Part shown: positions 44,463 through 53,966 of the stretch, piece by piece
Position numbering within the stretch: position 1 is the stretch's first letter
Layout of the letters: each line of letters begins with the position of its first letter
Assembly: GCF_004366595.1 (NCBI RefSeq)
Contig: NZ_SORE01000002.1
Coordinates: forward strand, 186,001 to 250,000
DNA: 64,000 bases
Source: Paraburkholderia rhizosphaerae
Lineage (GTDB): Bacteria; Pseudomonadota; Gammaproteobacteria; Burkholderiales; Burkholderiaceae
Direction: 5' to 3'
The notes under the pieces: model-generated
Database searches by the model: none
Told to the model about the DNA's origin: nothing
What the model saw: the letters and a program-made list of their open reading frames with translations, nothing else
Program-made: the position numbers and the translations under genes

Positions 44463-45467
44463 TCACGCGACCCATTCGGTGATCACAGGCGTTTCGAGCG
44501 TTGTCGCCGCTTCGCGCTCTTCGAACGTACGTTCGGTACAGGTCTTGTCGAGGCTCGCGCGGCCGCTCAACAGCGGGCACCGATCGAACAGCTCGGCCAC
44601 CCAGTCGACAAACACGCGCACCTTCGACGACAGATGCCTGCTGGTCGGATAGACGACCGAGATTGGCATCGGCAGCGGTTTGTAGTCGGGCAGCACTTCG
44701 ATGAGCTGACCGGAGCGCAGATGCGGCAGCGCCATGAAAAGCGGCGGCTGGATCAGCCCGAAGCCTTCGAGGCCGCAGGTCACATACGCATCTGCATCAT
44801 TGACCGACACAATGCCCTTCATCTTTACAGGGACTTCTTTGCCATCGACGAGAAACTCCCAGTCGAAGTTGCGGCCTGTACGGCTCGAAAAATAGTTGAC
44901 CGCCTGATGACGCTCAAGGTCGTCGAGCGTTTGCGGCGTACCCGCGCGCTCGAGATACGCCGGCGCCGCGCACGATACCCCTTCGAACAGACCGATGCGC
45001 CGCGCGACCAGCGATGAGTCCTGCAGCGCGCCGACCCGCACCACGCAATCGACGCCTTCCTGCAGAAGATCGACCGGTCGGTCAGACAAGCCGAGTTGCA
45101 GGTCGATATCCGGATAGAGCTTGTGGAATTCGCACAGTTGCGGAATGACGAGCAGCCGCCCGAGCGAACCCGGCATATCGACCCGCAGCTTGCCGTGTGG
45201 CTTCTTGTTGCCGTGCTGGAAACTCGCTTCGGTTTCCTCGACATCCGCGAGGATGCGCATCGCGCGCTCGTAGTACGCGGCGCCATCGGGCGTCAGCGAT
45301 AACCGGCGCGTCGTACGGTGCAACAGACGCGTGCCGAGAAATGCCTCGAGGTTCTGGATGATGGTCGTGACCGATGCGCGCGGCAGGTCGAGCGTTTCCG
45401 CGGCGCGCGTGAAGCTGTTTGTGTCCACGACCCGGGTGAACACTTGCATGGCCTGGAGCCGGTCCAT
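44463..45467 (-). CDS. ceoR: LysR-type regulator of the efflux operon (CeoR/BpeT-like)
   Basis: A 334-residue LysR regulator with an N-terminal winged helix (residues 1-60; SFTRAAETLDLPRASVTTIIQ) and a C-terminal ligand-binding domain (about 90-295), followed by a non-conserved Glu/Thr-rich tail. It is divergent from llpE-ceoAB-opcM, as CeoR in B. cenocepacia and BpeT in B. pseudomallei, which activate this efflux operon. ATG 45467 follows GGAGG. The inducer of the family member is salicylate or chorismate-like, which I cannot confirm here. Confidence 0.82.
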   Translation of the reverse strand: MDRLQAMQVFTRVVDTNSFTRAAETLDLPRASVTTIIQNLEAFLGTRLLHRTTRRLSLTPDGAAYYERAMRILADVEETEASFQHGNKKPHGKLRVDMPGSLGRLLVIPQLCEFHKLYPDIDLQLGLSDRPVDLLQEGVDCVVRVGALQDSSLVARRIGLFEGVSCAAPAYLERAGTPQTLDDLERHQAVNYFSSRTGRNFDWEFLVDGKEVPVKMKGIVSVNDADAYVTCGLEGFGLIQPPLFMALPHLRSGQLIEVLPDYKPLPMPISVVYPTSRHLSSKVRVFVDWVAELFDRCPLLSGRASLDKTCTERTFEEREAATTLETPVITEWVA

Positions 45468-45551
45468 TGCGAACCTCCGGATGATTGAGTGCGAGCGTGT
45501 GCAAGCGGCGCGCGGCGGGAACAGCTTAAGCGGCAATGCAGGCCTAATGGC

Positions 45552-45572
45552 GAACAACGCGATTTATTGTTC
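45552..45572. promoter_or_regulatory. Inverted repeat, candidate LysR-regulator operator
   Basis: GAACAA, nine bases, TTGTTC: a 6-bp inverted repeat in the space between the divergent ceoR-like and llpE genes, about 85 bases from the regulator and 105 from llpE. LysR regulators bind such interrupted repeats. Confidence 0.45.
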
Positions 45573-45676
45573 AGGCGCACCGAATTGTGTTGCCGGATTA
45601 TAGGCATTTATTTGGAAGTTTGCAGAACGCACAATTCGCCCCGTCTGGTTAATTTCGCGCATTGTCGCCGTTCGAT

Positions 45677-46546
45677 ATGGATGCATTCAACTCGCGTCAC
45701 TCGCTGGTTCCTGAGGGTAGTGGCCCGGCAGGCGGTCATGCGTCGCTCGATGTCAGCGACGTGATTATCGAGGGGTACGCGCAAGACATCACGTTGCGGC
45801 TGTACCGGCGCACCGGCAAATCCGGTCTGCCAATTCTGCTGTATTTCCACGGCGGCGGTTTCGTTCGCGGCTCGATCGACGATGCGGACTTTGCGGCGCG
45901 CTTCTTTGCTGAACAATTGCCGGCGCTGGTAGTGTCAGTGGGCTATTCGCTAGCACCCAAGCATCCGTTTCCGGCCGCGCCGGAAGACGCGCATCGCGCG
46001 GTGCTGTGGGTGAAGACCCGTGCGCGCGCTTTTGGTGCGGATACGAAACGGATCGGCGTCGCGGGGTACGACGCGGGCGGCCAACTGGCGAATTGTCTTG
46101 CGTTTATCACGCGTGATCGCGGCGACGTGCGCATTCTCGCGCAGGCGCTGTTCGGGCCGATGCTCGACCCGAGCCTCACGCGCCTGGGCGATGAACGCAG
46201 GCTCGGCTCGGACATTACCGCGAGCGAATGCGCGGCCTGTTACCGCGCCTATCTGCCTCAAGCGGCGCAGCGCATGCATCCGTACGCAGCGCCGCTCGAA
46301 GCGGTGCGTCTCGCGAACCTGCCCGACACGTTGATCGCCACCGCGGGCAACGACGTGCTTCACGTCGAAGCGGAGAAATACGCGGGCAATCTGATTGCCG
46401 CCGGCGTGCTCACGCAGGTGGTGCGTTTTCCGAATCTGACGCACGCGGCGCTCGCGGATCATCCGGCTGCGCTGCAGGAAGCGGTGCGGTTTTTCCGCTG
46501 CAGATTCGATGCACGAGACGCACGAGATTCACGCGACGCGCGTTGA
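45677..46546 (+). CDS. llpE: LlpE-like alpha/beta hydrolase with altered nucleophile
   Basis: A 289-residue protein of the hormone-sensitive lipase branch of alpha/beta hydrolases and, by position, LlpE of the ceo/bpe efflux operon. The oxyanion motif HGGG lies at residues 58-61, Asp226 in TAGNDVLH and His256 in LTHAA. At the nucleophile elbow, normally GDSAGG, the sequence reads GYDAGG, so Ser is replaced by Asp132. It may be inactive as an esterase or do another reaction. Start is uncertain: ATG 45677 or the in-frame TTG at 45662. The C terminus ends in a RDA/RDS repeat. Confidence 0.78.
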   Translation: MDAFNSRHSLVPEGSGPAGGHASLDVSDVIIEGYAQDITLRLYRRTGKSGLPILLYFHGGGFVRGSIDDADFAARFFAEQLPALVVSVGYSLAPKHPFPAAPEDAHRAVLWVKTRARAFGADTKRIGVAGYDAGGQLANCLAFITRDRGDVRILAQALFGPMLDPSLTRLGDERRLGSDITASECAACYRAYLPQAAQRMHPYAAPLEAVRLANLPDTLIATAGNDVLHVEAEKYAGNLIAAGVLTQVVRFPNLTHAALADHPAALQEAVRFFRCRFDARDARDSRDAR

Positions 46547-46618
46547 TGCACGTTAAAGCGCGTCGATGTCGCGCCCCAATAAACAAACCAACTTGAACTA
46601 ATGAAACGGGAGTCCGTC

Positions 46619-47842
46619 ATGTCATTGCTTCCTCTCAAGCGCTCCAGGCTGGCGATCGCCGCCGCCGCAGTCGTCGTTATCGCCGGGCTCGGCACGCTCG
46701 GCGCGATGCGCGTCGATGCGCGTTCCGAGCCGGCCGTGGCCGCCGCTCCGCTGACCGAAGTCGACGTCGCCAACGTCGTGCAGAAAACCATCACCGACTG
46801 GCAGGCGTATTCAGGCCGCCTCGAGGCGATCGACAAGGTCGATATCCGTCCGCAGGTGCCGGGCACGATCGTCGCGGTCAACTTCAAGGACGGCGCGCTC
46901 GTGAAGAAAGGCGATGTGCTGTTCGTGATCGATCCGCGTCCATATCAGGCGGAAGTCGATCGTGCGGCCGCGCAAGTGGCCGCCGCGCAGGCGCAGCGTC
47001 TGTACGCGCAGACCGATTGGGAGCGTGCGCAGCGGCTGATCGGCGACAACGCGATCGCCAAGCGTGACTACGACGAGAAGCAGAACGCCGCACGCTCGGC
47101 CGATGCGAACGTGAAGGCCGCGCAGGCGGCGCTGGAAGCCGCGCAGATCAACCTCGGCTATACGAAGGTCACCGCGCCGGTGTCGGGCCGCGTGTCGCGC
47201 GCTGAAATCACGCTCGGCAATGTGGTGAGTGCAGGCGCGGGCGCGCCGGCATTGACCACACTCGTATCGGTATCGCCGATCTACGCATCGTTCGATGCGG
47301 ACGAGCAGACCTACCTGCAATACATCAGCCGCGTGAAGAACAACGGCAAGGTGCCGGTCGAACTGGGCCTCGCGAACGAATCGGGCTACTCGCGTTCGGG
47401 TGTGATCGATTCGGTCGACAACCGTCTCGATACGTCGTCCGGCACGATCCGCGTGCGCGCGCGTTTCGATAACGCTGACGGCACGCTGGTGCCGGGTCTG
47501 TTCGCGCGCGTGAAGGTGGGCGGTAGCGCGCCGCATCCGGCGCTGCTGATCGACGACGCGGCGGTCGGCACCGACCAGGACAAGAAGTTCGTGCTGGTCG
47601 TCAACAAAAACAATCATGTTGTGTATCGCGAAGTGCAGATCGGCCATCTGCAAGGCAACTTGCGCGTCGTCACCGGCGGCTTGCAGAACGGCGAGCGGAT
47701 CGTCGTGAACGGCACGCAGCGGGTGCGTCCGGGCGAACAGGTGAAGGCGCACATGGTGCCGATGACGGGTGGCGGTGACAACCCGGACGACTCGGTCGCG
47801 CAAGGTCAGCCTGCACGCACGAAGCCGCAAGACAATTCGTGA
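46619..47842 (+). CDS. ceoA: RND efflux periplasmic adaptor (CeoA/BpeE-like)
   Basis: A 407-residue membrane-fusion protein with an N-terminal membrane anchor (about 8-28), lipoyl halves flanking an alpha-hairpin (YSGRLEAIDKVDIRPQVPG at 65-83, then VTAPVSGRVSRAEIT), and beta-barrel and membrane-proximal domains. It bridges the inner-membrane pump and outer-membrane channel. Start at 46619 follows GGGAG; a Met six codons upstream is possible. It lies in llpE-ceoA-ceoB-opcM order. Drug range by homology includes chloramphenicol, trimethoprim and fluoroquinolones; not shown here. Confidence 0.88.
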   Translation: MSLLPLKRSRLAIAAAAVVVIAGLGTLGAMRVDARSEPAVAAAPLTEVDVANVVQKTITDWQAYSGRLEAIDKVDIRPQVPGTIVAVNFKDGALVKKGDVLFVIDPRPYQAEVDRAAAQVAAAQAQRLYAQTDWERAQRLIGDNAIAKRDYDEKQNAARSADANVKAAQAALEAAQINLGYTKVTAPVSGRVSRAEITLGNVVSAGAGAPALTTLVSVSPIYASFDADEQTYLQYISRVKNNGKVPVELGLANESGYSRSGVIDSVDNRLDTSSGTIRVRARFDNADGTLVPGLFARVKVGGSAPHPALLIDDAAVGTDQDKKFVLVVNKNNHVVYREVQIGHLQGNLRVVTGGLQNGERIVVNGTQRVRPGEQVKAHMVPMTGGGDNPDDSVAQGQPARTKPQDNS

Positions 47843-47897
47843 TGCTCGCGCGGCGCACTGCAACGGTGCGCCAGCGCTTTAACGGACAGAGCCTCCC

Positions 47898-50800
47898 ATG
47901 AACATATCCAAGTTTTTTATAGACCGGCCCATTTTTGCGGGCGTTCTATCGGTCCTGATTCTGCTGGCAGGCGTGATCGCGCTGTTTCAGTTGCCGATTT
48001 CCGAGTACCCGGAAGTCGTGCCGCCGTCGGTGGTCGTGAAGGCGCAGTATCCCGGCGCGAACCCGAAGGTGATCGCCGAGGCTGTTGCGTCGCCGCTCGA
48101 AGAGCAGATCAATGGCGTCGAGAACATGCTGTACATGCAGTCGCAGGCGAATAGCGACGGCAATCTGACGCTGACGGTGACATTCGCGCTCGGCACGAAC
48201 CCGGACCTCGCGACGCAGCTCGTGCAGAACCGCGTGAATCAGGCGTTGCCGCGTTTGCCGGAAGACGTGCAGCGTCTGGGCGTGACGACCATCAAGAGCT
48301 CGCCGACGCTGACGATGGTCGTGCACCTGATCTCGCCGAACGATCGCTACGACATGACGTATCTGCGCAACTACGCGTTGCTCAACGTGCGGGACCGGCT
48401 GCAGCGGATTCGCGGCGTTGGCGAAGTGCAGCTGTGGGGCGCGGGCGACTACGCAATGCGTGTATGGCTCGATCCGAGCAAGGTCGCGCAACGCAATCTA
48501 ACCGCAACTGAAGTGGTGAACGCGATTCGCGAGCAAAACATTCAGGTTGCAGCGGGTGTGATCGGGGCATCGCCGTCGGTGCCGGGCACGCAGCTGCAAT
48601 TGCTGGTGAATGCGCGCGGCCGTCTGAAGACCGAGAGCGAGTTCGGCGACATCGTTGTGAAGACTGCGCCGGATGGGGCCGTCACGTATCTGCACGATAT
48701 CGCGCGCGTCGAGCTCGCCGCGTCGGAATATGGGCTGCGCTCGCTGCTCGACAACAAGCCGGCGGTCGCGCTGGCGATCAACCAGTCGCCGGGTGCGAAC
48801 TCGCTGCAAATCTCCGACGAAGTGCGCAAGACGATGAAGGAACTTGCCGCCGATATGCCGGCTGGCGTGCAATACAAGATCGTCTATGACCCGACGCAGT
48901 TCGTGCGTTCGAGTATCGAGGCCGTGATTCATACGCTGCTCGAAGCGATCGCGCTGGTGGTGATCGTCGTGATCGTGTTCCTGCAGACGTGGCGTGCTTC
49001 GATCATCCCGCTGATCGCGGTGCCCGTGTCGATTGTCGGTACGTTCTCGTTGCTGCTGGCGTTCGGCTTCTCGATCAATGCGCTATCGCTGTTCGGGATG
49101 GTGCTGGCGATCGGTATCGTGGTCGACGATGCGATTGTGGTGGTCGAAAACGTCGAGCGAAACATCGAACGCGGGCTGACCGCGCGCGAAGCGACCTATA
49201 AGGCGATGCAGGAAGTGAGCGGACCGATTATCGCAATCGCGCTCACGCTGGTCGCGGTGTTCGTGCCGCTGGCGTTCATGACGGGCCTGACCGGTCAGTT
49301 CTACAAGCAGTTCGCGATGACCATCGCGATCTCCACGGTGATCTCCGCGTTCAACTCGCTGACGCTGTCGCCGGCGCTGGCGGCGATGCTGCTGCGCGGC
49401 CATGACGAGAAGGAAGACTGGCTTACGCGTTTGATGAACCGCGTGCTCGGCGGCTTCTTCCGGCGCTTCAACAAGGTGTTCCACCGGGGTTCCGAAGCGT
49501 ACGGTAAGGGCGTGACGGGCGTGCTGCGTCATAAGGGCGCGATGCTGATCGTCTATGCGGTACTGCTCGCGTTGACCGCGGTCGTCTATCGCGCGGTGCC
49601 GGGTGGCTTCGTGCCCGCGCAGGACAAGGAGTACCTGATCGCATTCGCGCAGCTGCCGAACGGCGCATCGCTCGATCGCACCGAAAAGGTGATTCGCGAT
49701 ATGAGCGCGATCGCGCTGAAGCAGCCGGGCGTCGAGAGTGCGGTGGCGTTCCCGGGGCTGTCGGTGAATGGCTTCACGAATAGCTCGAGCGCCGGCATTG
49801 TGTTTGTCACGCTGAAGCCGTTCGACGAGCGCAAGGGCAAGGCGTTGGCTGCCGGCACGATCGCGGGCGCGCTGAACCAGCAGTACAGCAAGATCAAGGA
49901 CTCGTTCGTCGCCGTGTTCCCGCCACCGCCGGTGCTGGGTCTCGGTACGCTCGGCGGCTTCAAGATGCAGCTGGAAGACCACGGTTCGGTCGGCTATGCG
50001 GCGCTGAACGACGCAGCGGAAGCATTCGTGAAGAAAGCGTCGCAGACGCCGGAGCTGGGCCCGACGTTCTCGAGCTATCAGATCAACGTGCCGCAACTGA
50101 ACGTCGATCTGGACCGCGTGAAGGCGAAGCAACTCGGCGTCGCGGTGACCGACGTGTTCAACACGATGCAGATCTATCTCGGCTCGCTGTACGTGAACGA
50201 CTTCAACCGCTTTGGCCGCGTGTATCAGGTGCGTGTGCAGGCGGACGCGCCGTTCCGCGCGAACGCGGAGGACATCGGCCAGCTGAAGACGCGCAATGCG
50301 AACGGCGACATGGTGCCGTTGTCGTCGCTGGTCAAGGTGTCGCCGACCTTCGGGCCGGAAATGGTGGTTCGCTATAACGGCTACACCGCCGCCGACATCA
50401 ACGGCGGCCCGGCGCCCGGTTATTCGTCGGGTGAAGCGCAGGCGGCAGCGGAACGCGTCGCGGCGCAGGTATTGCCGCGCGGCGTGAAGCTCGAATGGAC
50501 CGACCTCACGTATCAGCAGATTCTCGCGGGCAACGCGGGGCTGTGGGTGTTCCCGATCAGCGTGCTGCTGGTGTTCCTCGTGCTCGCCGCGCTGTACGAA
50601 AGCCTGACGCTGCCGCTCGCGGTCATCCTGATCGTGCCGATGAGCGTGTTGTCGGCGCTCGCGGGGGTGTGGATTACGGATGGCGACAACAATATCTTCA
50701 CGCAGATCGGTCTGATGGTGCTGGTGGGTCTCGCATCGAAGAACGCGATTCTGATCGTCGAGTTTGCGCGCGAGCTCGAACACGACGGACGCTCGCCGCT

Positions 50801-51083
50801 CGAGGCGGCCATCGAAGCCAGTCGCTTGCGCTTGCGGCCGATTCTGATGACGTCGATCGCGTTCATCATGGGTGTGGTGCCGCTCGTGCTGTCGTCCGGC
50901 GCCGGTTCGGAGATGCGCCATGCGATGGGTATCGCGGTGTTCTTCGGGATGCTCGGCGTGACGCTGTTCGGCCTGATGCTGACGCCGGTGTTCTATGTGG
51001 TGCTGCGTCTGCTGGCTGGCGGCAAGATCCACGTTGCACAGAAAGATGCGCCGCATCTGGTTGCGCAAACAACCGATGCATAA
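47898..51083 (+). CDS. ceoB: RND multidrug efflux pump (CeoB/BpeF-like)
   Basis: A 1061-residue HAE1-family inner-membrane pump of full length, starting MNISKFFIDRPIFAGVLSV. It has the large periplasmic loops after helices 1 and 7, the conserved proton-relay region VLAIGIVVDDAIVVVENVER (helix 4, Asp-Asp), the FVPLAFMTG segment and helix 10-12 region GLASKNAILIVEFAREL. It exports drugs using the proton gradient. It follows ceoA by 55 bases and precedes opcM by 10. Confidence 0.93.
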   Translation: MNISKFFIDRPIFAGVLSVLILLAGVIALFQLPISEYPEVVPPSVVVKAQYPGANPKVIAEAVASPLEEQINGVENMLYMQSQANSDGNLTLTVTFALGTNPDLATQLVQNRVNQALPRLPEDVQRLGVTTIKSSPTLTMVVHLISPNDRYDMTYLRNYALLNVRDRLQRIRGVGEVQLWGAGDYAMRVWLDPSKVAQRNLTATEVVNAIREQNIQVAAGVIGASPSVPGTQLQLLVNARGRLKTESEFGDIVVKTAPDGAVTYLHDIARVELAASEYGLRSLLDNKPAVALAINQSPGANSLQISDEVRKTMKELAADMPAGVQYKIVYDPTQFVRSSIEAVIHTLLEAIALVVIVVIVFLQTWRASIIPLIAVPVSIVGTFSLLLAFGFSINALSLFGMVLAIGIVVDDAIVVVENVERNIERGLTAREATYKAMQEVSGPIIAIALTLVAVFVPLAFMTGLTGQFYKQFAMTIAISTVISAFNSLTLSPALAAMLLRGHDEKEDWLTRLMNRVLGGFFRRFNKVFHRGSEAYGKGVTGVLRHKGAMLIVYAVLLALTAVVYRAVPGGFVPAQDKEYLIAFAQLPNGASLDRTEKVIRDMSAIALKQPGVESAVAFPGLSVNGFTNSSSAGIVFVTLKPFDERKGKALAAGTIAGALNQQYSKIKDSFVAVFPPPPVLGLGTLGGFKMQLEDHGSVGYAALNDAAEAFVKKASQTPELGPTFSSYQINVPQLNVDLDRVKAKQLGVAVTDVFNTMQIYLGSLYVNDFNRFGRVYQVRVQADAPFRANAEDIGQLKTRNANGDMVPLSSLVKVSPTFGPEMVVRYNGYTAADINGGPAPGYSSGEAQAAAERVAAQVLPRGVKLEWTDLTYQQILAGNAGLWVFPISVLLVFLVLAALYESLTLPLAVILIVPMSVLSALAGVWITDGDNNIFTQIGLMVLVGLASKNAILIVEFARELEHDGRSPLEAAIEASRLRLRPILMTSIAFIMGVVPLVLSSGAGSEMRHAMGIAVFFGMLGVTLFGLMLTPVFYVVLRLLAGGKIHVAQKDAPHLVAQTTDA

Positions 51084-51093
51084 GGACGGGAAC

Positions 51094-52623
51094 ATGAAAA
51101 AAGACCAAACGATGGGCGGCCTGGGCCGCGCGGCAGCCAGCGCGTTGTTGCTGATGCTGCTGGCGGCGTGCTCGGTCGAGCCGACCTACAAGCGGCCGGA
51201 CGCGCCAACACCGACCGCATTCAAGGAAGCCCCGGCGCTCGACGCCAAAGAGGCAGGCACATGGAAACCCGCCGAACCGGCCGAAGCCGCGCATCGCGGC
51301 GACTGGTGGAAGATTTTCGGCGACCCGGTGCTCGATAACCTCGAACAGCAGGCGGCCGACGCGAACCAGGATCTGAAAGCGGCTGCGGCGCGCGTGCAGC
51401 AGTCGCGCGCGCTGGTGCAGAACGCGCGGTCCGACTGGTTCCCGACGATCGACGCGGGTTTTGGCCCGACGCGTCAGCGCCTGTCGCCGGCGTCGCAATT
51501 CTTGCCGGCGAACGCGAATGTGCCCGCGCAAACCTTGTGGCGCGCGCAAGCGACTGCGTCGTATGAAGTCGATCTGTTCGGACGGATCAGCTCGAACGTT
51601 CATGCGGCGCAGGCGGACGCGCAGCAAAGCGAAGCGCTGTTCCGTTCGGTGCAGCTTGCGCTACAGGCGGACGTCGCGCAGAACTACTTCCAACTGCGCG
51701 AATTCGATACGCAGGTCGACCTGTTCCGCCAGACCGTCACGTTGCGCGAGGATTCGCTGAAGCTGGTGCAGCAACGCTTTAACGAAGGCGAAATCAGCGA
51801 ACTGGATTTGTCGCGTGCGAAGAACGAACTGGCAACCGCGCGAGCGGACGCAGTCGGCGTCGCGCGTCAACGCGCGATCTCCGAGCACAGCCTCGCGATT
51901 CTGCTCGGCAAGGCGCCGGCGGACTTCTCGTTCCCCGCGACGCCGCTCGTGCCAGTGACCGCGCGCGTGCCGGCGGGCTTGCCGTCCGCGCTGCTCGAGC
52001 GTCGTCCGGACATCGCTGCGGCCGAACGCGCGATGGCGGCCGCGAATGCGCGCGTCGGGCTGGCGAAGTCCGCGTATTTCCCGAAGCTCGACATTACCGC
52101 GGCAGGCGGTTTCGAGGCGTCGACACTCTCCGAGCTGTTCCACTGGTCGAGCCGCGCGTTCCTGCTCGGGCCGTTTGCCGGCACCGCGCTGACGATGCCG
52201 CTGTTCGACGGTGGACGCCGCCGCGCCGGGGTCGAACAGGCGCGCGGGAAGTACGACGAAGATGTCGCGCAGTATCGCCAGCAGGTGCTGCAGGCGTTCC
52301 GCGAAGTCGAAGACAACCTGTCGGACCTGCGCCTGCTCGACGATCAGATCGCGCAGGAAAACGAAGCGGTGAATGCGTCGCAACGGTCCGCGCATCTGTC
52401 GACGACGCAATATAAGGAAGGACAGATTGCCTACCTCGATGTGATCGATGCGGAGCGTCAGGTGCTGCAAACGCAATTGCAGGCAAGCCAGTTGAACGGC
52501 GTGCAGGCGGTCGCGACCGTCAATCTGATTCGTGCGCTCGGCGGCGGCTGGGGCGATATCAAAGCGGATGACTCGACCGCGGTCGGCATGAAAGATAGTC
52601 AGCAGCAGGTCGCAAAGCAGTAG
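51094..52623 (+). CDS. opcM: Outer-membrane efflux channel lipoprotein (OpcM/OprC-like)
   Basis: A 509-residue NodT/OprM-family outer-membrane factor. It has a lipoprotein signal with lipobox LLAAC (Cys near residue 25) followed by SVEPTYKRPDAP, and the two alpha-barrel repeats of the family (WKIFGDPVLDNLEQQA and YEVDLFGRISSNV are recognised landmarks). It completes the tripartite pump. ATG 51094 has AAGGACGGG upstream. The frame is open back into ceoB but that part is shadow. Confidence 0.9.
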   Translation: MKKDQTMGGLGRAAASALLLMLLAACSVEPTYKRPDAPTPTAFKEAPALDAKEAGTWKPAEPAEAAHRGDWWKIFGDPVLDNLEQQAADANQDLKAAAARVQQSRALVQNARSDWFPTIDAGFGPTRQRLSPASQFLPANANVPAQTLWRAQATASYEVDLFGRISSNVHAAQADAQQSEALFRSVQLALQADVAQNYFQLREFDTQVDLFRQTVTLREDSLKLVQQRFNEGEISELDLSRAKNELATARADAVGVARQRAISEHSLAILLGKAPADFSFPATPLVPVTARVPAGLPSALLERRPDIAAAERAMAAANARVGLAKSAYFPKLDITAAGGFEASTLSELFHWSSRAFLLGPFAGTALTMPLFDGGRRRAGVEQARGKYDEDVAQYRQQVLQAFREVEDNLSDLRLLDDQIAQENEAVNASQRSAHLSTTQYKEGQIAYLDVIDAERQVLQTQLQASQLNGVQAVATVNLIRALGGGWGDIKADDSTAVGMKDSQQQVAKQ

Positions 52624-52709
52624 CGTGGGTTTGGATATGCAATCCCTGTCTCTACGGTATTCCGCGATCCGGCTAGACTGTCGACTCGACGGATACCGCT
52701 GGAGACAGC

Positions 52710-53903
52710 ATGAACGACTCACCAGGCCGCGCGCTCGACCCTCATCACGCGCGCCCGCCCGTGCACGATTTGCCCGCCCTGCTCGAAGCACTGCGTGAAA
52801 CGGCGGCCGAGCGCGACCGCGCCGGCGGCCACGCCGCGCGCGAAAAGCAGTGGATCGCCGACGCGGGACTGCTGACACTCGCCGTGCCACGGGAATTCGG
52901 TGGCCAAGGCGCACGCTGGCACGATATCTACGAGACGATTCGCGCGATCGCGAGCGTCGACAGCGCGCTTGCACATCTGCTGGGTTTCCAATGCCTGCAA
53001 GTGGTCAGCGTCGATGTCTGGGGCAATGACGCGCAGCGATCCCGCTATCTGGGCGGCACCATTGAGAACCACTGGTGGTGGGGCAATGCGGTGAACCCGC
53101 TCGACACCCGTCTGGTTGCGACGGCAACGACCGAGGGCGGCTATCGTCTCGATGGAGCGAAAGGATTCTGCTCCGGCACACGCGGCTCGCAGATGATGAC
53201 GTTTTCCGCGCACGATGCAGTGGCCGGCAAACCCGTGTTCGGCGTCGTGCCGACCACGCGCGCCGGCATTACGGTCCACGAAGACTGGGACCCGATCGGC
53301 CAGCGGCAGACCGATAGCGGCAGCGTGTCGTTCGACAATGTGCGCGTCGAGCCGCATGAGGTTCTACAGCGCTCCGACGTGCCGCGCGCAACCCTTCGCA
53401 CACTGGTCTCGCAACTGGTGCTAACCAATCTGTTCGTCGGTATCGCGCAAGGCGCACTCGATGAAGCGCGCCGCTATGTGCTGCAGTACGGACGTCCGTG
53501 GATCGCGTCAGGTGTGGCGCGCGCCGCTGATGATCCTTACCAGTTGCAGCGCTTCGGCGAAATGCGGCTGAAGACGATCGCCGCGCAAGCGCTAGCCGAC
53601 CGTGCGGCCGACGCGCTTGACGACGCATGGCAGCAGGGCTTCGAACTCGCCGCGCAGCAGCGCGCGCAGGTTGCGCTCGCAACGTCCGAAGCGAAGGTGT
53701 TCGCCCATCGCGCGGCACTTGACGTCAGCGAAGCGCTGTTCGACGCATGCGGCGCACGCGCGACCGGCGCACCGCTCGCGCTTGACCGGTTCTGGCGCAA
53801 CGCACGCGTACACACGCTGCATGACCCGCTCGACTACCGCGTCCGTGATATCGGACGCTACGCGCTCGAAGGGACGCTGCCGGACGTTTCTTTGTACACT
53901 TGA
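52710..53903 (+). CDS. Acyl-CoA-dehydrogenase-fold flavin monooxygenase, DszC/SfnB-like
   Basis: A 397-residue flavoprotein of the acyl-CoA dehydrogenase superfamily. Landmarks are LLTLAVPREFGGQGARW (residues 54-70), ENHWWWGNAVNPLD and GGYRLDGAKGFCSG, typical of the DszC/SfnB desulfurisation branch, which uses reduced flavin to oxidise sulfur compounds rather than acyl-CoA. No acyl-CoA dehydrogenase base is recognisable. Start follows GGAGA. Substrate unknown; no reductase is nearby. Confidence 0.78.
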   Translation: MNDSPGRALDPHHARPPVHDLPALLEALRETAAERDRAGGHAAREKQWIADAGLLTLAVPREFGGQGARWHDIYETIRAIASVDSALAHLLGFQCLQVVSVDVWGNDAQRSRYLGGTIENHWWWGNAVNPLDTRLVATATTEGGYRLDGAKGFCSGTRGSQMMTFSAHDAVAGKPVFGVVPTTRAGITVHEDWDPIGQRQTDSGSVSFDNVRVEPHEVLQRSDVPRATLRTLVSQLVLTNLFVGIAQGALDEARRYVLQYGRPWIASGVARAADDPYQLQRFGEMRLKTIAAQALADRAADALDDAWQQGFELAAQQRAQVALATSEAKVFAHRAALDVSEALFDACGARATGAPLALDRFWRNARVHTLHDPLDYRVRDIGRYALEGTLPDVSLYT

Positions 53904-53966
53904 GGGAGTCGGCGGCGCACGGCCTCGCAGTGCGGCTCGGCTTCAATCAACTCGAGGGTCACCGGC

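Noticed and set aside
49083-51095. A leftward 670-codon frame opposite the RND pump gene
   Set aside because: It is rich in His and Arg with no family similarity and lies wholly antisense to a clear pump gene; it is a codon-bias shadow, as are similar frames opposite many genes here.
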